Source of the DNA: Paulinella micropora
Taxonomy: Eukaryota > Cercozoa > Imbricatea > Euglyphida > Paulinellidae
Reading direction: 5' to 3'
DNA length: 64,000 nt
Assembly (NCBI GenBank): GCA_019918135.1
Contig: WBZZ01006267.1
Location: 33,893 to 97,892, forward strand
Part shown: positions 44,382 through 53,369 of the stretch, piece after piece
How positions within the stretch are numbered: the first letter of the stretch is position 1
Layout: each line of letters starts with the position of its first letter
Made by a program: the position numbers and the translations under genes
The notes under the pieces: model-generated
Told to the model about the DNA's origin: nothing
Database searches by the model: none
Seen by the model: only the letters and a program-made list of their open reading frames with translations

Positions 44382-44897
44382 ATGTCATTAAGAGCGAGCG
44401 ATGGACAATTATGGGTATTGTCTAATCCAATTCAATATTCTGATAGGAGAAAAAAAGAAGATATAAAAGAATGCTTAGGCTTAGATTTTATTAATAAGTT
44501 AAATCCAGTCTGCTATCGTATGATTGATGACAAAAAGAAATGTAGGACTGGCTTAATAGCACAGGAAGTGGAAGAAATACTAACAGAAATGGATATGCTA
44601 GATTTTGGCGGTTTTATCAAAGAAACAATTATGGTTCCGTGTCCAAAGCAAAGAAAAGAATACGAATTGAAAGGCGTGAGTGTTAATCCAGAAGATGTTA
44701 AATGTATTGATAGTGGTGATGTCGGTTATGGCATAGGTTATTCCGAGTTTATAGCCCCGTTAATTAAGGCCGTTCAACAATTATCAGAAAAGGTGAATAA
44801 TTTAGAAAAACAAAATAATAATCTCATGAATATACTACAAGACCAAGCAAACCAACTAGCCGAAATCAGAGTGTCCGTTATTGATAATGTCAAATAA
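44382..44897 (+). CDS. peptidase S74 / intramolecular chaperone domain of the fibre
   Basis: It is in the same frame as the fibre shaft and separated from it by one TAA. It carries the S74 signature YSDRRKKEDIKE (the Ser-Asp at the self-cleavage site and the catalytic Lys), LDFINKLNPVCYR and RTGLIAQEVEEI. A C-terminal coiled-coil follows (VQQLSEKVNNLEKQNNNLMN). S74 domains trimerise, fold the fibre and then cut themselves off. The ATG at 44,382 is only the first internal Met, so this is probably not a separate gene by origin. The stop overlaps the next gene by 11 bp. Confidence 0.85.
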   Translation: MSLRASDGQLWVLSNPIQYSDRRKKEDIKECLGLDFINKLNPVCYRMIDDKKKCRTGLIAQEVEEILTEMDMLDFGGFIKETIMVPCPKQRKEYELKGVSVNPEDVKCIDSGDVGYGIGYSEFIAPLIKAVQQLSEKVNNLEKQNNNLMNILQDQANQLAEIRVSVIDNVK

Positions 44898-45219
44898 TAC
44901 GCGACTTCATATATCGCCACATATTATTGATATGACAGATGGAGACCTAACGCCAGAGTTAAAGTCTCGTGTCATCTCTGCGGAGTTAAAGAACGAGGAA
45001 AAAAAAATGGACAATGAATGGCAATGTTGTTGTATGTCAAAAGCAACAGATGCTAGAATGATTAAGTATATTTTTCCGATGAGTGTGTTGATCGGTATAA
45101 TAATCCTTTGTATTGTAAGATTGAGCGATCCTAATATAGATTGCGCAACTTCTAACACGTACGTCTCTCTCATCAGTTTGATGATCGGAATAATCTGCCC
45201 ATCGCCGAAGTTAAATTAA
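44887..45219 (+). CDS. PLV small membrane protein
   Basis: 110 residues from the ATG at 44,887. The first 55 residues are polar and include a CCC triplet. Two hydrophobic segments follow (about 63-82, IFPMSVLIGIIILCIV, and 92-106, VSLISLMIGIICP). Its start overlaps the fibre stop, so the genes were probably co-transcribed. No family was recognised. Confidence 0.65.
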   Translation: MSNNTRLHISPHIIDMTDGDLTPELKSRVISAELKNEEKKMDNEWQCCCMSKATDARMIKYIFPMSVLIGIIILCIVRLSDPNIDCATSNTYVSLISLMIGIICPSPKLN

Positions 45220-45243
45220 AATAATAAACTAATTGTTAATATA

Positions 45244-45468
45244 ATGAAGTATTGCCATTCGTGTAAAATCTTCTATCCACCCATATTTTTTATAGACAAA
45301 AAATGGAAATTGTGTAAGGAATGTGATTCGTGTCGCAAAAAAAAGAATGTTGATAATGAAATATGTGTTCATATGAATAAACAGAAATATTGTTTGCTGT
45401 GTATAGTGTCGGAAAAAAAACCAGAACCGATTACTCATTCTGAACCTTGGACGGAGTGGTTGAATTAA
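45244..45468 (+). CDS. PLV small zinc-binding protein
   Basis: 74 residues from the ATG at 45,244, preceded by TTAATATA. It has Cys pairs CHSC, CKECDSC and CLLC, which suggest one or two zinc ribbons. It converges with the minus-strand gene that ends at 45,465, overlapping it by 4 bp. The function is unknown; binding to nucleic acid or protein is possible. Confidence 0.65.
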   Translation: MKYCHSCKIFYPPIFFIDKKWKLCKECDSCRKKKNVDNEICVHMNKQKYCLLCIVSEKKPEPITHSEPWTEWLN

Positions 45469-45716
45469 ATATCATTACATTCATATAAGTGTGATTTATA
45501 CCAAAACGAAACACTATCCGCACACATTAAAGGCAGGGCTTCATCCCATCCAACGCACCAGTCTGACATCGGTTTGTAAATACATTTGAATTTTGAGTTA
45601 ATCCCGCTCTGGATACAATAAACACATCCATCTTTTTTTGAATTATTGACCCGTGAGTAAAAGTCGCAGGCGGTCCGACCTAACACAGAGCACACAAATA
45701 ACAATATTAATAACAT
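45465..45716 (-). CDS. PLV small secreted or membrane-anchored Cys-rich protein
   Basis: 83 residues from the ATG at 45,716, beginning with a signal-peptide-like MLLILLFVCSVLG. Seven further Cys residues follow, spaced as in small disulfide-rich ectodomains. Promoter-like TATAATATA lies directly upstream on the minus strand. No family was recognised. Confidence 0.6.
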   Translation of the reverse strand: MLLILLFVCSVLGRTACDFYSRVNNSKKDGCVYCIQSGINSKFKCIYKPMSDWCVGWDEALPLMCADSVSFWYKSHLYECNDI

Positions 45717-45735
45717 ATATTATACTATCCATAAT

Positions 45736-45999
45736 TTACCAAAGTAAGTGATAAGCCCAATATGCGGGTTGGTTTTTGTTTAAATATGCGGGCTTTCCAT
45801 CCTTTGTTTTAATTGCTTGATGTCTGGCACGATAACTTTCCCGTCTGTCTTCGTCTTGATGTTTGGTATAATCTGAATAACCAGATGCGCCAAAGTTGAT
45901 GCGACGGCCGTTATAGACGACATAATACTTTTTTCCTTTCACTTTACTCTCGCCGAAGTCTGTCGCGCCCAATGACAAGGCTTTCTCTCGTAGCCCCAT
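45736..45999 (-). CDS. PLV small protein, DUF5754-like
   Basis: 87 residues from the ATG at 45,999. The core KKYYVVYNGRRINFGASGYS, then DYTKHQDEDRRESYRARHQA and the Trp/Tyr-rich end AYWAYHLLW, resembles a small family (DUF5754, by my recollection) seen in large DNA viruses of protists and in PLVs. Its function is not established. It lies 7 bp after the end of the small gene upstream on the same strand. Confidence 0.65.
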   Translation of the reverse strand: MGLREKALSLGATDFGESKVKGKKYYVVYNGRRINFGASGYSDYTKHQDEDRRESYRARHQAIKTKDGKPAYLNKNQPAYWAYHLLW

Positions 46000-46006
46000 T
46001 ATATAC

Positions 46007-46232
46007 TTAACTCCCAATTTTACCTTCTTCTTTAATTATATTATTATAAATTACTTCTCGTTGCTTATCTGATAGCGGTAAGCGGTAAAGGATATTTTCA
46101 GGTTTTCTAAAAATGTTGGGGTTTCTATTCACTAAATTCTGAGTGATACGGATTTGGTCAATTTCCTTTCCTAGCCTTTCCAACTCTTCAAGTTGTTGCT
46201 CGTCTTTGCTTTTTTTCTTTTTTATTTTCCAT
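46007..46232 (-). pseudogene. PLV small gene, start separated from body by an A-run frameshift
   Basis: A minus-strand frame ending at 46,007 encodes about 75 residues with coding character: a charged coiled-coil start (KDEQQLEELERLGKEIDQI), then NRNPNIFRKPENILYRLPLS. It has no ATG in its own frame. The only nearby ATG (46,232) is one frame off and is followed by the A-rich run AAAAAAGAAAAAAAG, where a 1-nt slip would join the two. It shares a probable transcript with the DUF5754-like gene. The function is unknown. Confidence 0.55.
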
Positions 46233-46273
46233 CCTATCTTATATTATAAGATATATAATAGCGGATATAAAAA

Positions 46274-46948
46274 ATGCCACACGAAAAACCATTTTTTACA
46301 TATTACAACGAAATTAGACGCGAACATAAGTATTTATTGGAAGACGCAGATGCTGATTGGACTGAACAAGTTAATGAAGGTATCAATAGTCAAGCCCGCG
46401 AGAGGCTTAGAGCGGATAGATTGTTGGATGCTTCAAAAAGAGGGGGGAATACTATGGAGGATTTAAAAGATAAGCCCACTTCTGTCAACAAGTTTGGCAA
46501 CCAAATAGGTCCCACCTCACAACAACTCCAAATCTCTAGTTCTAGACCAATCACAGCATTCCCACCAACACAGACAACAAACACGCAACCCATCAACCCT
46601 CCCGTCATCACCTTCAAAGATATAAATGAAATAGCTAAAACGTTGATGAATGAGTGCGTGAGGGGAATGAATGGAGAAGTGATGCGTGTCGTGAGTGGCG
46701 AGCTAGAGAGAGATGACTTTTTGACTGACATAGTAAGAGCAATAGAAGGAGTGTACTTGGAGAGAGCAGTCAGACAGAGTCCCATCACTACACCTCCACA
46801 ACTCACAGAAGAGGGACAAGGTGAGGGTATAGGAGTCTCTGAGGGTGAACTAGAAACAGAGACAGAGACAGAAGGAGAGACAGAGCATGTACTGATACAT
46901 GTGAGAAAAAGAGTGATGAAAAAGAGAGACATGTGCGTTGGACAATAA
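46274..46948 (+). CDS. PLV protein of unknown function, acidic C terminus
   Basis: 224 residues from the ATG at 46,274, preceded by TATATAATAG. Residues 1-60 are helical and charged, 70-105 are Thr/Pro/Gln-rich, 110-160 form a helical block (DINEIAKTLMNECVRGM), and 170-205 are Glu/Thr repeats (ETETETEGE). The position at the head of the virion gene cluster suggests a structural or assembly role. No family was recognised. Confidence 0.6.
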   Translation: MPHEKPFFTYYNEIRREHKYLLEDADADWTEQVNEGINSQARERLRADRLLDASKRGGNTMEDLKDKPTSVNKFGNQIGPTSQQLQISSSRPITAFPPTQTTNTQPINPPVITFKDINEIAKTLMNECVRGMNGEVMRVVSGELERDDFLTDIVRAIEGVYLERAVRQSPITTPPQLTEEGQGEGIGVSEGELETETETEGETEHVLIHVRKRVMKKRDMCVGQ

Positions 46949-46967
46949 GCAAAGTATTTATGTAAAT

Positions 46968-48335
46968 ATGAATTACGATGAACTGAAATCACACCTTCAA
47001 GATGACGGCATTGATATGAAAGAATTTGAAAGAAAACACGGAACTGCCCCCATGAACGAACAAATGATTGAAATGCGAAAATTAGCAATGGCTAACGATA
47101 AATATGATATAGCGCACATAGAAGACAATATCCAGCAAATGAAGCGTGATATAGCGCAATTGGTAAAACAAGAATATAAAGAAGAAGACTTAAAACGATT
47201 GACTGATAAGGGCTTAACGTATATGAAAAACAAAGGCAAAGCGGACAAAACTCGCGTAATACGAAGAGAGGATAGAGCGCAAGCGGAGCAGGATTATAAG
47301 GAATGGAAAGAAAACCGAGAAGAGTGGGAGAGAAAACACCCAGATGATGCTTTAATAGAAGCACAGATAGGCGACGAACACAAGATGCTTGTGCCACGAA
47401 TAGGTGATGACCCCCGAAGCGTAGAAAGATTTGTTGGTGCTATTATTAGAAGTATTCAAGAGATAATTATGAGTCCCAGACTTAATAGATTACTTAACCT
47501 TGCTACAGGTGTTGGGCGATATGGTGTGAGAAGGCTAGCGTGGGGGCAGATATTGAGATTAATTGCCAACAATCCACAACTACGTGCGATGAATGTTGGA
47601 TTACTTGGAAGAAGAAGAGCAGATGCTTTCAATGCCCTTTTGCTAACACTAGCGAGAAATGAAGTGCCAGAGGGTTTGCCTCCGCCTAATCCTCGTTTAA
47701 TCGCGAGCGGACAGCAAAGATTAGGTGATTATGTATTAAGAGAATATGCGCACAGATTAGCCACTGGAATAGCATCTTTGAATGCGTGGGGCGCATTTAA
47801 AACAGGCGTAGAGACTATGTCAGTTCTCGGTCTTGGAAAAGCACTTAAAGAAATATATAGAACATGGTCTGCTCAACCAGATGCTCTCATTAAGTTGGAA
47901 GAAGAACGAATCCATACCGAGGGAAGTAATTATAATGGCGGGGGCACACGAGTAGAAAGCCGTCTTCAATTAGAAGATAGAACTCGTGGCAAATTTCCCT
48001 ACATTCTCCCAGCAGATGCTTTGGACTTAGTTGCTTTTGAACATGATTTATTGTATGCGTCTGGCGACAAGAATGTCCAAGACTTTGCCGATAAACGATA
48101 TTTTGAAAGAATTACCAATATGAGTGATTATCTAACGAGTAATGGATTGGCTACGGCCGAAGTTGCCAAGAGTATTTTTGACAATTACAACTCAAGGTTT
48201 TCAAAAGCGGATATATCTAGAATGGCCTTGGAAGCACAGGGGAGGGCACGTGGCGGAGTATCTCTTTGGGATGCTATGAAGTTTTGGAAAACTATCAAAC
48301 CACTCCTCCAGATGCGAAGTATAATGGATTTATAG
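46968..48335 (+). CDS. PLV virion protein with phospholipase A2-like domain
   Basis: I chose the ATG at 46,968, giving 455 residues; a frame upstream to 46,938 lacks an ATG. The N-terminal 130 residues are charged and coiled. The middle is helical (residues 140-270). Residues about 325-375 match the parvovirus-type secreted PLA2 core: a Gly-rich turn (NYNGGGT), DLVAFEHDLLYAS with the catalytic His359-Asp360, and FADKRYFERI with the second Asp. In other small viruses this domain breaches endosomal membranes; the same role is inferred here. The last 20 codons overlap the next ORF in another frame, where the other frame looks more coding-like, so the true C terminus may continue by a frameshift. 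Confidence 0.75.
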   Translation: MNYDELKSHLQDDGIDMKEFERKHGTAPMNEQMIEMRKLAMANDKYDIAHIEDNIQQMKRDIAQLVKQEYKEEDLKRLTDKGLTYMKNKGKADKTRVIRREDRAQAEQDYKEWKENREEWERKHPDDALIEAQIGDEHKMLVPRIGDDPRSVERFVGAIIRSIQEIIMSPRLNRLLNLATGVGRYGVRRLAWGQILRLIANNPQLRAMNVGLLGRRRADAFNALLLTLARNEVPEGLPPPNPRLIASGQQRLGDYVLREYAHRLATGIASLNAWGAFKTGVETMSVLGLGKALKEIYRTWSAQPDALIKLEEERIHTEGSNYNGGGTRVESRLQLEDRTRGKFPYILPADALDLVAFEHDLLYASGDKNVQDFADKRYFERITNMSDYLTSNGLATAEVAKSIFDNYNSRFSKADISRMALEAQGRARGGVSLWDAMKFWKTIKPLLQMRSIMDL

Positions 48336-48355
48336 GCGATGTAGATAAAACGTTA

Positions 48356-48832
48356 ATGTCCATGATTGGTATCATGAAAAATGTGGGCAGTTTTGACAAG
48401 GATGCGACATTTAAAGTAAATAAAGTAGTTGACTCTGCTACATTTAATAAACAATATGCGGAACTCGTTGATGGTTTTAATCAAATGGTGAAATCACAAG
48501 AAAAAGCCGATGGCGTGAAAGGATATTCTCTTATCGCACCAGCAAATGAAACTACAATTAATAATTTTGTAGAAAAAATAAATACACAGAGCATAAAAGA
48601 TATTCCACCAAGTATAGAAAAAGATATAAATCTTAGTGTTGAAGTCCCGATCGCATACTCAGACAATATGGTAGTAGCAGATACTATTGGACTGGGCAAT
48701 AACTTGCTCATACTTGATGATAAAGGTGCCCAAACGAGGCACTTAAAGGGATTTGTTAAATCGTTGAGAGAGAAAACTGGAAAGAAAATTAAACTTTCCA
48801 ATTATGACGATCCAAAAGTTGGATGGGATTAA
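48356..48832 (+). pseudogene. PLV virion-cluster protein, N-terminal part, cut by a 40-bp tandem duplication
   Basis: The first ATG in frame is at 48,356, though the frame is open and coding-like from 48,266, inside the PLA2-domain gene. Residues include GSFDKDATFKVNKVVDSATF and ADTIGLGNNLLILDDKG. It ends at 48,832 only because 48,788-48,827 is duplicated in tandem (48,828-48,867), which shifts the frame. The continuation is the ORF at 48,804-49,781. The function is unknown; the position between PLA2 and ATPase suggests a minor virion component. Confidence 0.75.
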
Positions 48833-49781
48833 ACTTTCCAATTATGACGATCCAAAAGTTGGATGGGAAGAGGCTATTAAACAAGCACTAAATCAAGGTG
48901 CTAGTATGTCAGACGTAGCAGACGCAGATGATATTTTGGATAAGAGAATTTACGAAGAAGTGAGGGGTAAATTGACACCAGAACAAATGAAGCAATTAGA
49001 AGAGTCAGAGTTAAAAGATAGTCAAGTTGAAAAAACTAATCCGCCACAAGCAACACCAGCACCACCGCAAGCAACACCCGTTCCACCGCAAGCAACACCC
49101 GCACCCGCACAACCGCAAGCAACACCCGCACCATTGCCAGTGCCACTAGTGCCAAGAACAGGCGGATTTGTTGAAGAACCAGTCCAACCGCCACAGACTG
49201 ATCTAAAAAACGAAGAACAACAAAATGTCGCCAACGACCAAATGGTAGATAGTATGAGAAGCATTGATAAACTTGTTGATAAAATTATGGGTAAAACTCC
49301 CGAGGATGAAAGAGAAGATATGTTAGCACTTATCCGTTTTCTTATGCCAAGTGATCAGAATGGAGGTATCGGCACTTCAAAAACTAATCCACTTATTAAA
49401 GGCAACGAACAAAGACGTGATCGTATGCTGGCAACTAAAAATGATTTTGAATTGTTAGATAACACAATCTACAACAACACAAACAACAATTTTATGCTTA
49501 ATAGATACAATAGAGCCGTTATTCAACAACGAATGAGAGAGACACGAGAATTACCAAAAATGAAGCGCAAACTAACACGAAACTTCTCAGCGGAAATCCC
49601 GCGACAAGTTCAAACTCGTCCAGAAAGAAAGGATTTTAAACCACTTGTCAATCCTCCAAGTAATTATGCTTTTGGTAGTCCTTACTCTCCTTATTTCTAT
49701 AATTATGCTTCACCACCCCAACCATTTGGTGCCGAATATGATAATTATAGATATAATCCAAACTATTTTCAAAACCCATAA
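48804..49781 (+). pseudogene. PLV virion-cluster protein, C-terminal part after the duplication
   Basis: The apparent ATG at 48,804 lies inside the first duplicate copy and is an artefact. From the second copy on, the frame is that of the ancestral protein. It contains a helical region, Pro/Ala/Gln repeats of the type PPQATPAP (49,040-49,135), a helical stretch with MVDSMRSIDKLVDKIMGKTP, then an Arg-rich region (QQRMRETRELPKMKRKL) and a Tyr/Pro/Asn-rich tail. With the preceding part the ancestral protein was at least 460 residues. Confidence 0.75.
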
Positions 49782-49817
49782 TATAAGAAAAGTTAATTTA
49801 AATTCAATCAACTTTAG

Positions 49818-50720
49818 ATGCCTAAATCTATACATAAAGGATTAATAGCAAACAAGTTGCCACGAAAAACACTTTTGAAGCAGAATCTGGAGAAGACCAA
49901 CATAGAAAAAGCACACGAGGAATTTACTATTGACAGGCCAGTAATAACAGAAATAGAAAACAAGAAGCCCCCTAAATTTCATAATGACTTAGAAATACAA
50001 CCGATTAAAACACAACGAGATAGTGTCAAACTGCTTCCTATTCAAGAAGAAGGGATATTGCCAGCGATGGGCACTATGGTTATATGTGCCAGCACTGGCG
50101 GGGGTAAATCAGTTATGATTTGTAATCTACTCGCCAAAAAGAACATGTTGAAAGGTTTTTATGATAGAATAGTCGTATTTTGCTTAAGCCCATGCCCAAT
50201 CTTAGAGGACACTCTCAAGTTAAAAAAAGAAGACATAATCAAAGAAGACCGCCCAGAACTAATGCGCGAAATATTGACTAAACAAAAAGAACTGATTAAG
50301 ACGAAAGGTTTTAAGAAAGCACCAAAGATATTATTATTATTGGATGACATCGCACAAAGTAAAACTTTTCTTAAATCAGAAGTGCTTACTGAGTTGTTTT
50401 TCGCTTCAACACATGCTAAAGTGTCAGTCTGGGTAGCAACTCAGAGTTATACACAACTTCCGCGACGAGTAAGAATTAACTGCCATTGGATGATTATTTT
50501 TAACGGAGTAAGAAGGAGCGAACTTGACAGACTGGCAGATGAATATGAAAGTCCGTTTCTAAAAAAAAAAGAATTTTACAATATGGTTAAGTATGCTACG
50601 GCAGAACCTTATTCATTTCTGGCAATCAATAACACAGTCAGCGATAGAACAGCCCAATTTAGAAAGAATTTCTCCACAATATTACGACTAAACAAGGACA
50701 GAGATATGACCAATTTATAA
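49818..50720 (+). CDS. PLV genome-packaging ATPase (A32/FtsK-HerA type)
   Basis: 300 residues from the ATG at 49,818. Walker A is ASTGGGKS (residues 91-98) and Walker B is LLLLDD (172-177); a sensor-like Gln/Ser-rich strand WVATQSYTQLPRR and an Arg cluster follow. This family pumps viral DNA into preformed capsids and is one of the hallmark genes of PLVs, virophages and giant viruses. It is intact. It lies among the virion genes, transcribed in the same direction as the MCP. Confidence 0.9.
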   Translation: MPKSIHKGLIANKLPRKTLLKQNLEKTNIEKAHEEFTIDRPVITEIENKKPPKFHNDLEIQPIKTQRDSVKLLPIQEEGILPAMGTMVICASTGGGKSVMICNLLAKKNMLKGFYDRIVVFCLSPCPILEDTLKLKKEDIIKEDRPELMREILTKQKELIKTKGFKKAPKILLLLDDIAQSKTFLKSEVLTELFFASTHAKVSVWVATQSYTQLPRRVRINCHWMIIFNGVRRSELDRLADEYESPFLKKKEFYNMVKYATAEPYSFLAINNTVSDRTAQFRKNFSTILRLNKDRDMTNL

Positions 50721-50763
50721 ACTAATTCAATTAAAAAGTTTTTTTGTTTCATAATAATATAAT

Positions 50764-51372
50764 ATGTCAGCACAGAAACTATATGCGACCCCTTATCATC
50801 AAGCAATGTCAATTTGGTATAAAGAAAATGGACAAGGCAAACTCACAACAATTCGTAAGGGAACACCCGAACATGTGGCAATTAGAAAAATAGAAGAAGA
50901 TATCAAGAGTGGCAAGATTAAAAGTCAAATCCGTCCAAAAGCACCTAGGGCAAAGAAAACACTTAACGAACCAATTGCCAGCGGACAACCTGACCAAATG
51001 CCAGATGAAGCATTGAAAAGAAAAACACCAGACATAGCATCAGCGAATAATTCATCTCCTGAACCAAATGCGAAACCAGTTGAAATGTCTCCAGCACCTA
51101 AGGTTGAACATTCTTTGCCAAAGTCCGTCAATCCAACTCCTGTTTCTGTGCCAAAACAAACTACTACAACACCAGCAAGTAAGATAGAAGCAATAGAAGA
51201 TGCTTCTAAAGAGACACCGCCACCAGAAAAAATAAAAAAACCTAAAAAACCATCACAAGTATCAGATAATAACACTATTAATCAAGCCATGGCTGATTTA
51301 ATGAAAATAAAAGAGGAGAGAATTACACACAAGAATTTACAAATTATGAAAAAAATAATTAGAGGAGAATAA
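50764..51372 (+). CDS. PLV protein of unknown function, Pro/Lys-rich
   Basis: 202 residues from the ATG at 50,764, directly preceded by ATAATATAAT. The N-terminal 60 residues look globular (YHQAMSIWYKENGQGKL). The middle is Pro/Ser/Thr-rich and probably disordered, and the end is basic and helical (MADLMKIKEERITHKNLQIM). A role in DNA or capsid binding is possible but unproven. Confidence 0.6.
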   Translation: MSAQKLYATPYHQAMSIWYKENGQGKLTTIRKGTPEHVAIRKIEEDIKSGKIKSQIRPKAPRAKKTLNEPIASGQPDQMPDEALKRKTPDIASANNSSPEPNAKPVEMSPAPKVEHSLPKSVNPTPVSVPKQTTTTPASKIEAIEDASKETPPPEKIKKPKKPSQVSDNNTINQAMADLMKIKEERITHKNLQIMKKIIRGE

Positions 51373-51442
51373 AATAATATATTATGCGGATATTTATATA
51401 TTTTAAAGTTGATTTAAATTAAATTAACTTATATTATATACG

Positions 51443-51841
51443 ATGATTAAAAATACGAGTGTTTCTATGCGATTGTCAAATGGATTTATTGACAAGATGA
51501 ATGAAGCAAACCGACCTAAAAGTGATGGATTTCAATTGAATCAGTTTGAATTGTGGAGTAGCAATGGCGCCCCGTTAGTTAATCAGCCACTGACAGAATT
51601 TGGCGATTTAGTCCCACACAAGTCTTCTACTATTCAAAACACATTAACAGATATTTCTGATAAGAAAGGAAATGCGGATGTTGTTGATTTGGACACTGCC
51701 GTTAGCAGTCTGGCTTATTTGAAGAAAGCAGTTGAAAATGCTGATGCGAGAGAGTTTCAATTAACCTCCCCGCAAGATGCAAGACTTGACAATATACAGA
51801 AATCAGTTGATATTATTAGACAATCCGTTTCAAGTGAATAA
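51443..51841 (+). CDS. PLV small protein before the MCP, unknown function
   Basis: 132 residues from the ATG at 51,443, preceded by TTATATTATATACG. It is mostly polar, with a C-terminal helix (DARLDNIQKSVDIIRQSVSS). Its place between ATPase and MCP suggests a minor structural or scaffold protein. No family was recognised. Confidence 0.6.
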   Translation: MIKNTSVSMRLSNGFIDKMNEANRPKSDGFQLNQFELWSSNGAPLVNQPLTEFGDLVPHKSSTIQNTLTDISDKKGNADVVDLDTAVSSLAYLKKAVENADAREFQLTSPQDARLDNIQKSVDIIRQSVSSE

Positions 51842-51917
51842 TTAATTATTTTTAAATTCTATATTTTTTTATTAGTATAATAAGCAGTGTAATTTCTACA
51901 ACCACAACAACAAAAAA

Positions 51918-53336
51918 ATGGAAGGAAAGGATAGTAAAAACACGGAGGAGTTGATGACCCTCAACAACCTCAGGTATGAGTTGCCAGCAAATCTAGCACT
52001 CACTGAGCAGGGGAGTATCTTTAAGAAGAACTTCGCCGACCAGCAGACTTATACCAGTTCGTCGGGGACTGAAATGATTTTTACACTACAGGCAAGCACT
52101 GATTTTGTTTATGGAAAGAATTGCTATTTGTCGTTTGATGTCAAGGCCGACGGGTTGGTTACGACCGCAGGAAATAACTGCGCGATTGGTTTTCAAAACA
52201 CACCCGCAACCGCTATTTTTGAACGATTTTTGTTGGAAAGCAAGGATGGTAGCGAACTTGAACGAATTGAAGATTTGAATAAACTGGTGCGAAATACGCT
52301 CCCATGGCATTATCCTTTTGATTATCGCCGACAGGCACAGATGGCGGGACAACGAGAGACTGTGGAAGTTAATGCTAATATTACCGACAATTCAGTTGTT
52401 GATTTTGCTATTAATACTCCCACGGTCGTGGGCACTGGTCAGTATTTGAAAGTTTGTATTCCTCTTCATTACTTCTCGGGAGTGTTTAACGAAGAAACTC
52501 TCATTCCTCCCTCTCTAATTAGTGGTATGAGGCTTCGCTTGACATTTGCACCACCTCAGGAAGCATTTGCCATTATTGGAAGTTCTGATGGTAAGGTTTC
52601 TACTGGGTTTGATGGTTCCGCTTTGACTTTCACCGTATCAAATCAAGTTGTAATGCTGGAGACATTCTCTCTTGCTCCCGCTGTCCAGAGAAATATTATG
52701 GAACAGATGGGAAGCAAGGATGGGCTTCCATACACTTATGAAACATATTATAACCAAAAGGCAAATCCGGGGACTTCCGATGATTTTAATCTTCAAGTAA
52801 ATAAGGCAGTAGCACGTGCTCAGTGCTTGTATATAATCACGCAAAACGTGCTCGCTGACAATGCTGGTATTGATAACCTTGGAACTGCTCAAATGAATTA
52901 TAAGCAGTATCAGTGTCGTATTGGGGATTGGTATGCTCCGCAACAAAAGATGGAACTCGGAGGAAGCACCGATACTCTTGCTGCCGTTCAGAGAGGATGT
53001 GCCGAACTATATATTAACAATCTCCAAGCGACTATGGGTATTCGCGATGCTTACATGTCTTCGTCTGTTTCTCTTGAAAACTTTCGCAAGTATTATTCTA
53101 CTTCAGATAAAACGGGACTTACATCTAACTCAGGATTTGCTACTATTATCCAGACTCTCAACCAATCTCCACACATTGGAGCATCTGGTCTTGCGGTTAA
53201 TAACTCGCGAACTGCGGAAGTCAGTCTTCGTTATGCGGCCGATTATAACGCAGATCGCGCCATCACCGCTTGGTTGAAATACGTCAAAGTGGCGTCTATC
53301 TACCCGTCTCGCTGTGTCGTAAAACAAAAAAATTAA
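51918..53336 (+). CDS. MCP: PLV major capsid protein, double jelly-roll
   Basis: 472 residues from the ATG at 51,918, the usual length for PLV capsid proteins. The protein is strongly beta-rich, with segments typical of the family: an N-terminal strand with ADQQTYTSSSGTEMIFTLQA, FERFLLESKDGSELERIEDL (the region between the sheets of the first roll), IPLHYFSGVFNEETLIPP (start of the second roll) and a C-terminal WLKYVKVASIYPSR. It forms the trimeric capsomers of the icosahedral shell. It is intact, with the penton gene 33 bp downstream. Confidence 0.88.
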   Translation: MEGKDSKNTEELMTLNNLRYELPANLALTEQGSIFKKNFADQQTYTSSSGTEMIFTLQASTDFVYGKNCYLSFDVKADGLVTTAGNNCAIGFQNTPATAIFERFLLESKDGSELERIEDLNKLVRNTLPWHYPFDYRRQAQMAGQRETVEVNANITDNSVVDFAINTPTVVGTGQYLKVCIPLHYFSGVFNEETLIPPSLISGMRLRLTFAPPQEAFAIIGSSDGKVSTGFDGSALTFTVSNQVVMLETFSLAPAVQRNIMEQMGSKDGLPYTYETYYNQKANPGTSDDFNLQVNKAVARAQCLYIITQNVLADNAGIDNLGTAQMNYKQYQCRIGDWYAPQQKMELGGSTDTLAAVQRGCAELYINNLQATMGIRDAYMSSSVSLENFRKYYSTSDKTGLTSNSGFATIIQTLNQSPHIGASGLAVNNSRTAEVSLRYAADYNADRAITAWLKYVKVASIYPSRCVVKQKN

Positions 53337-53369
53337 AAATTAGAATAATATATAATTTATAATATAGCA

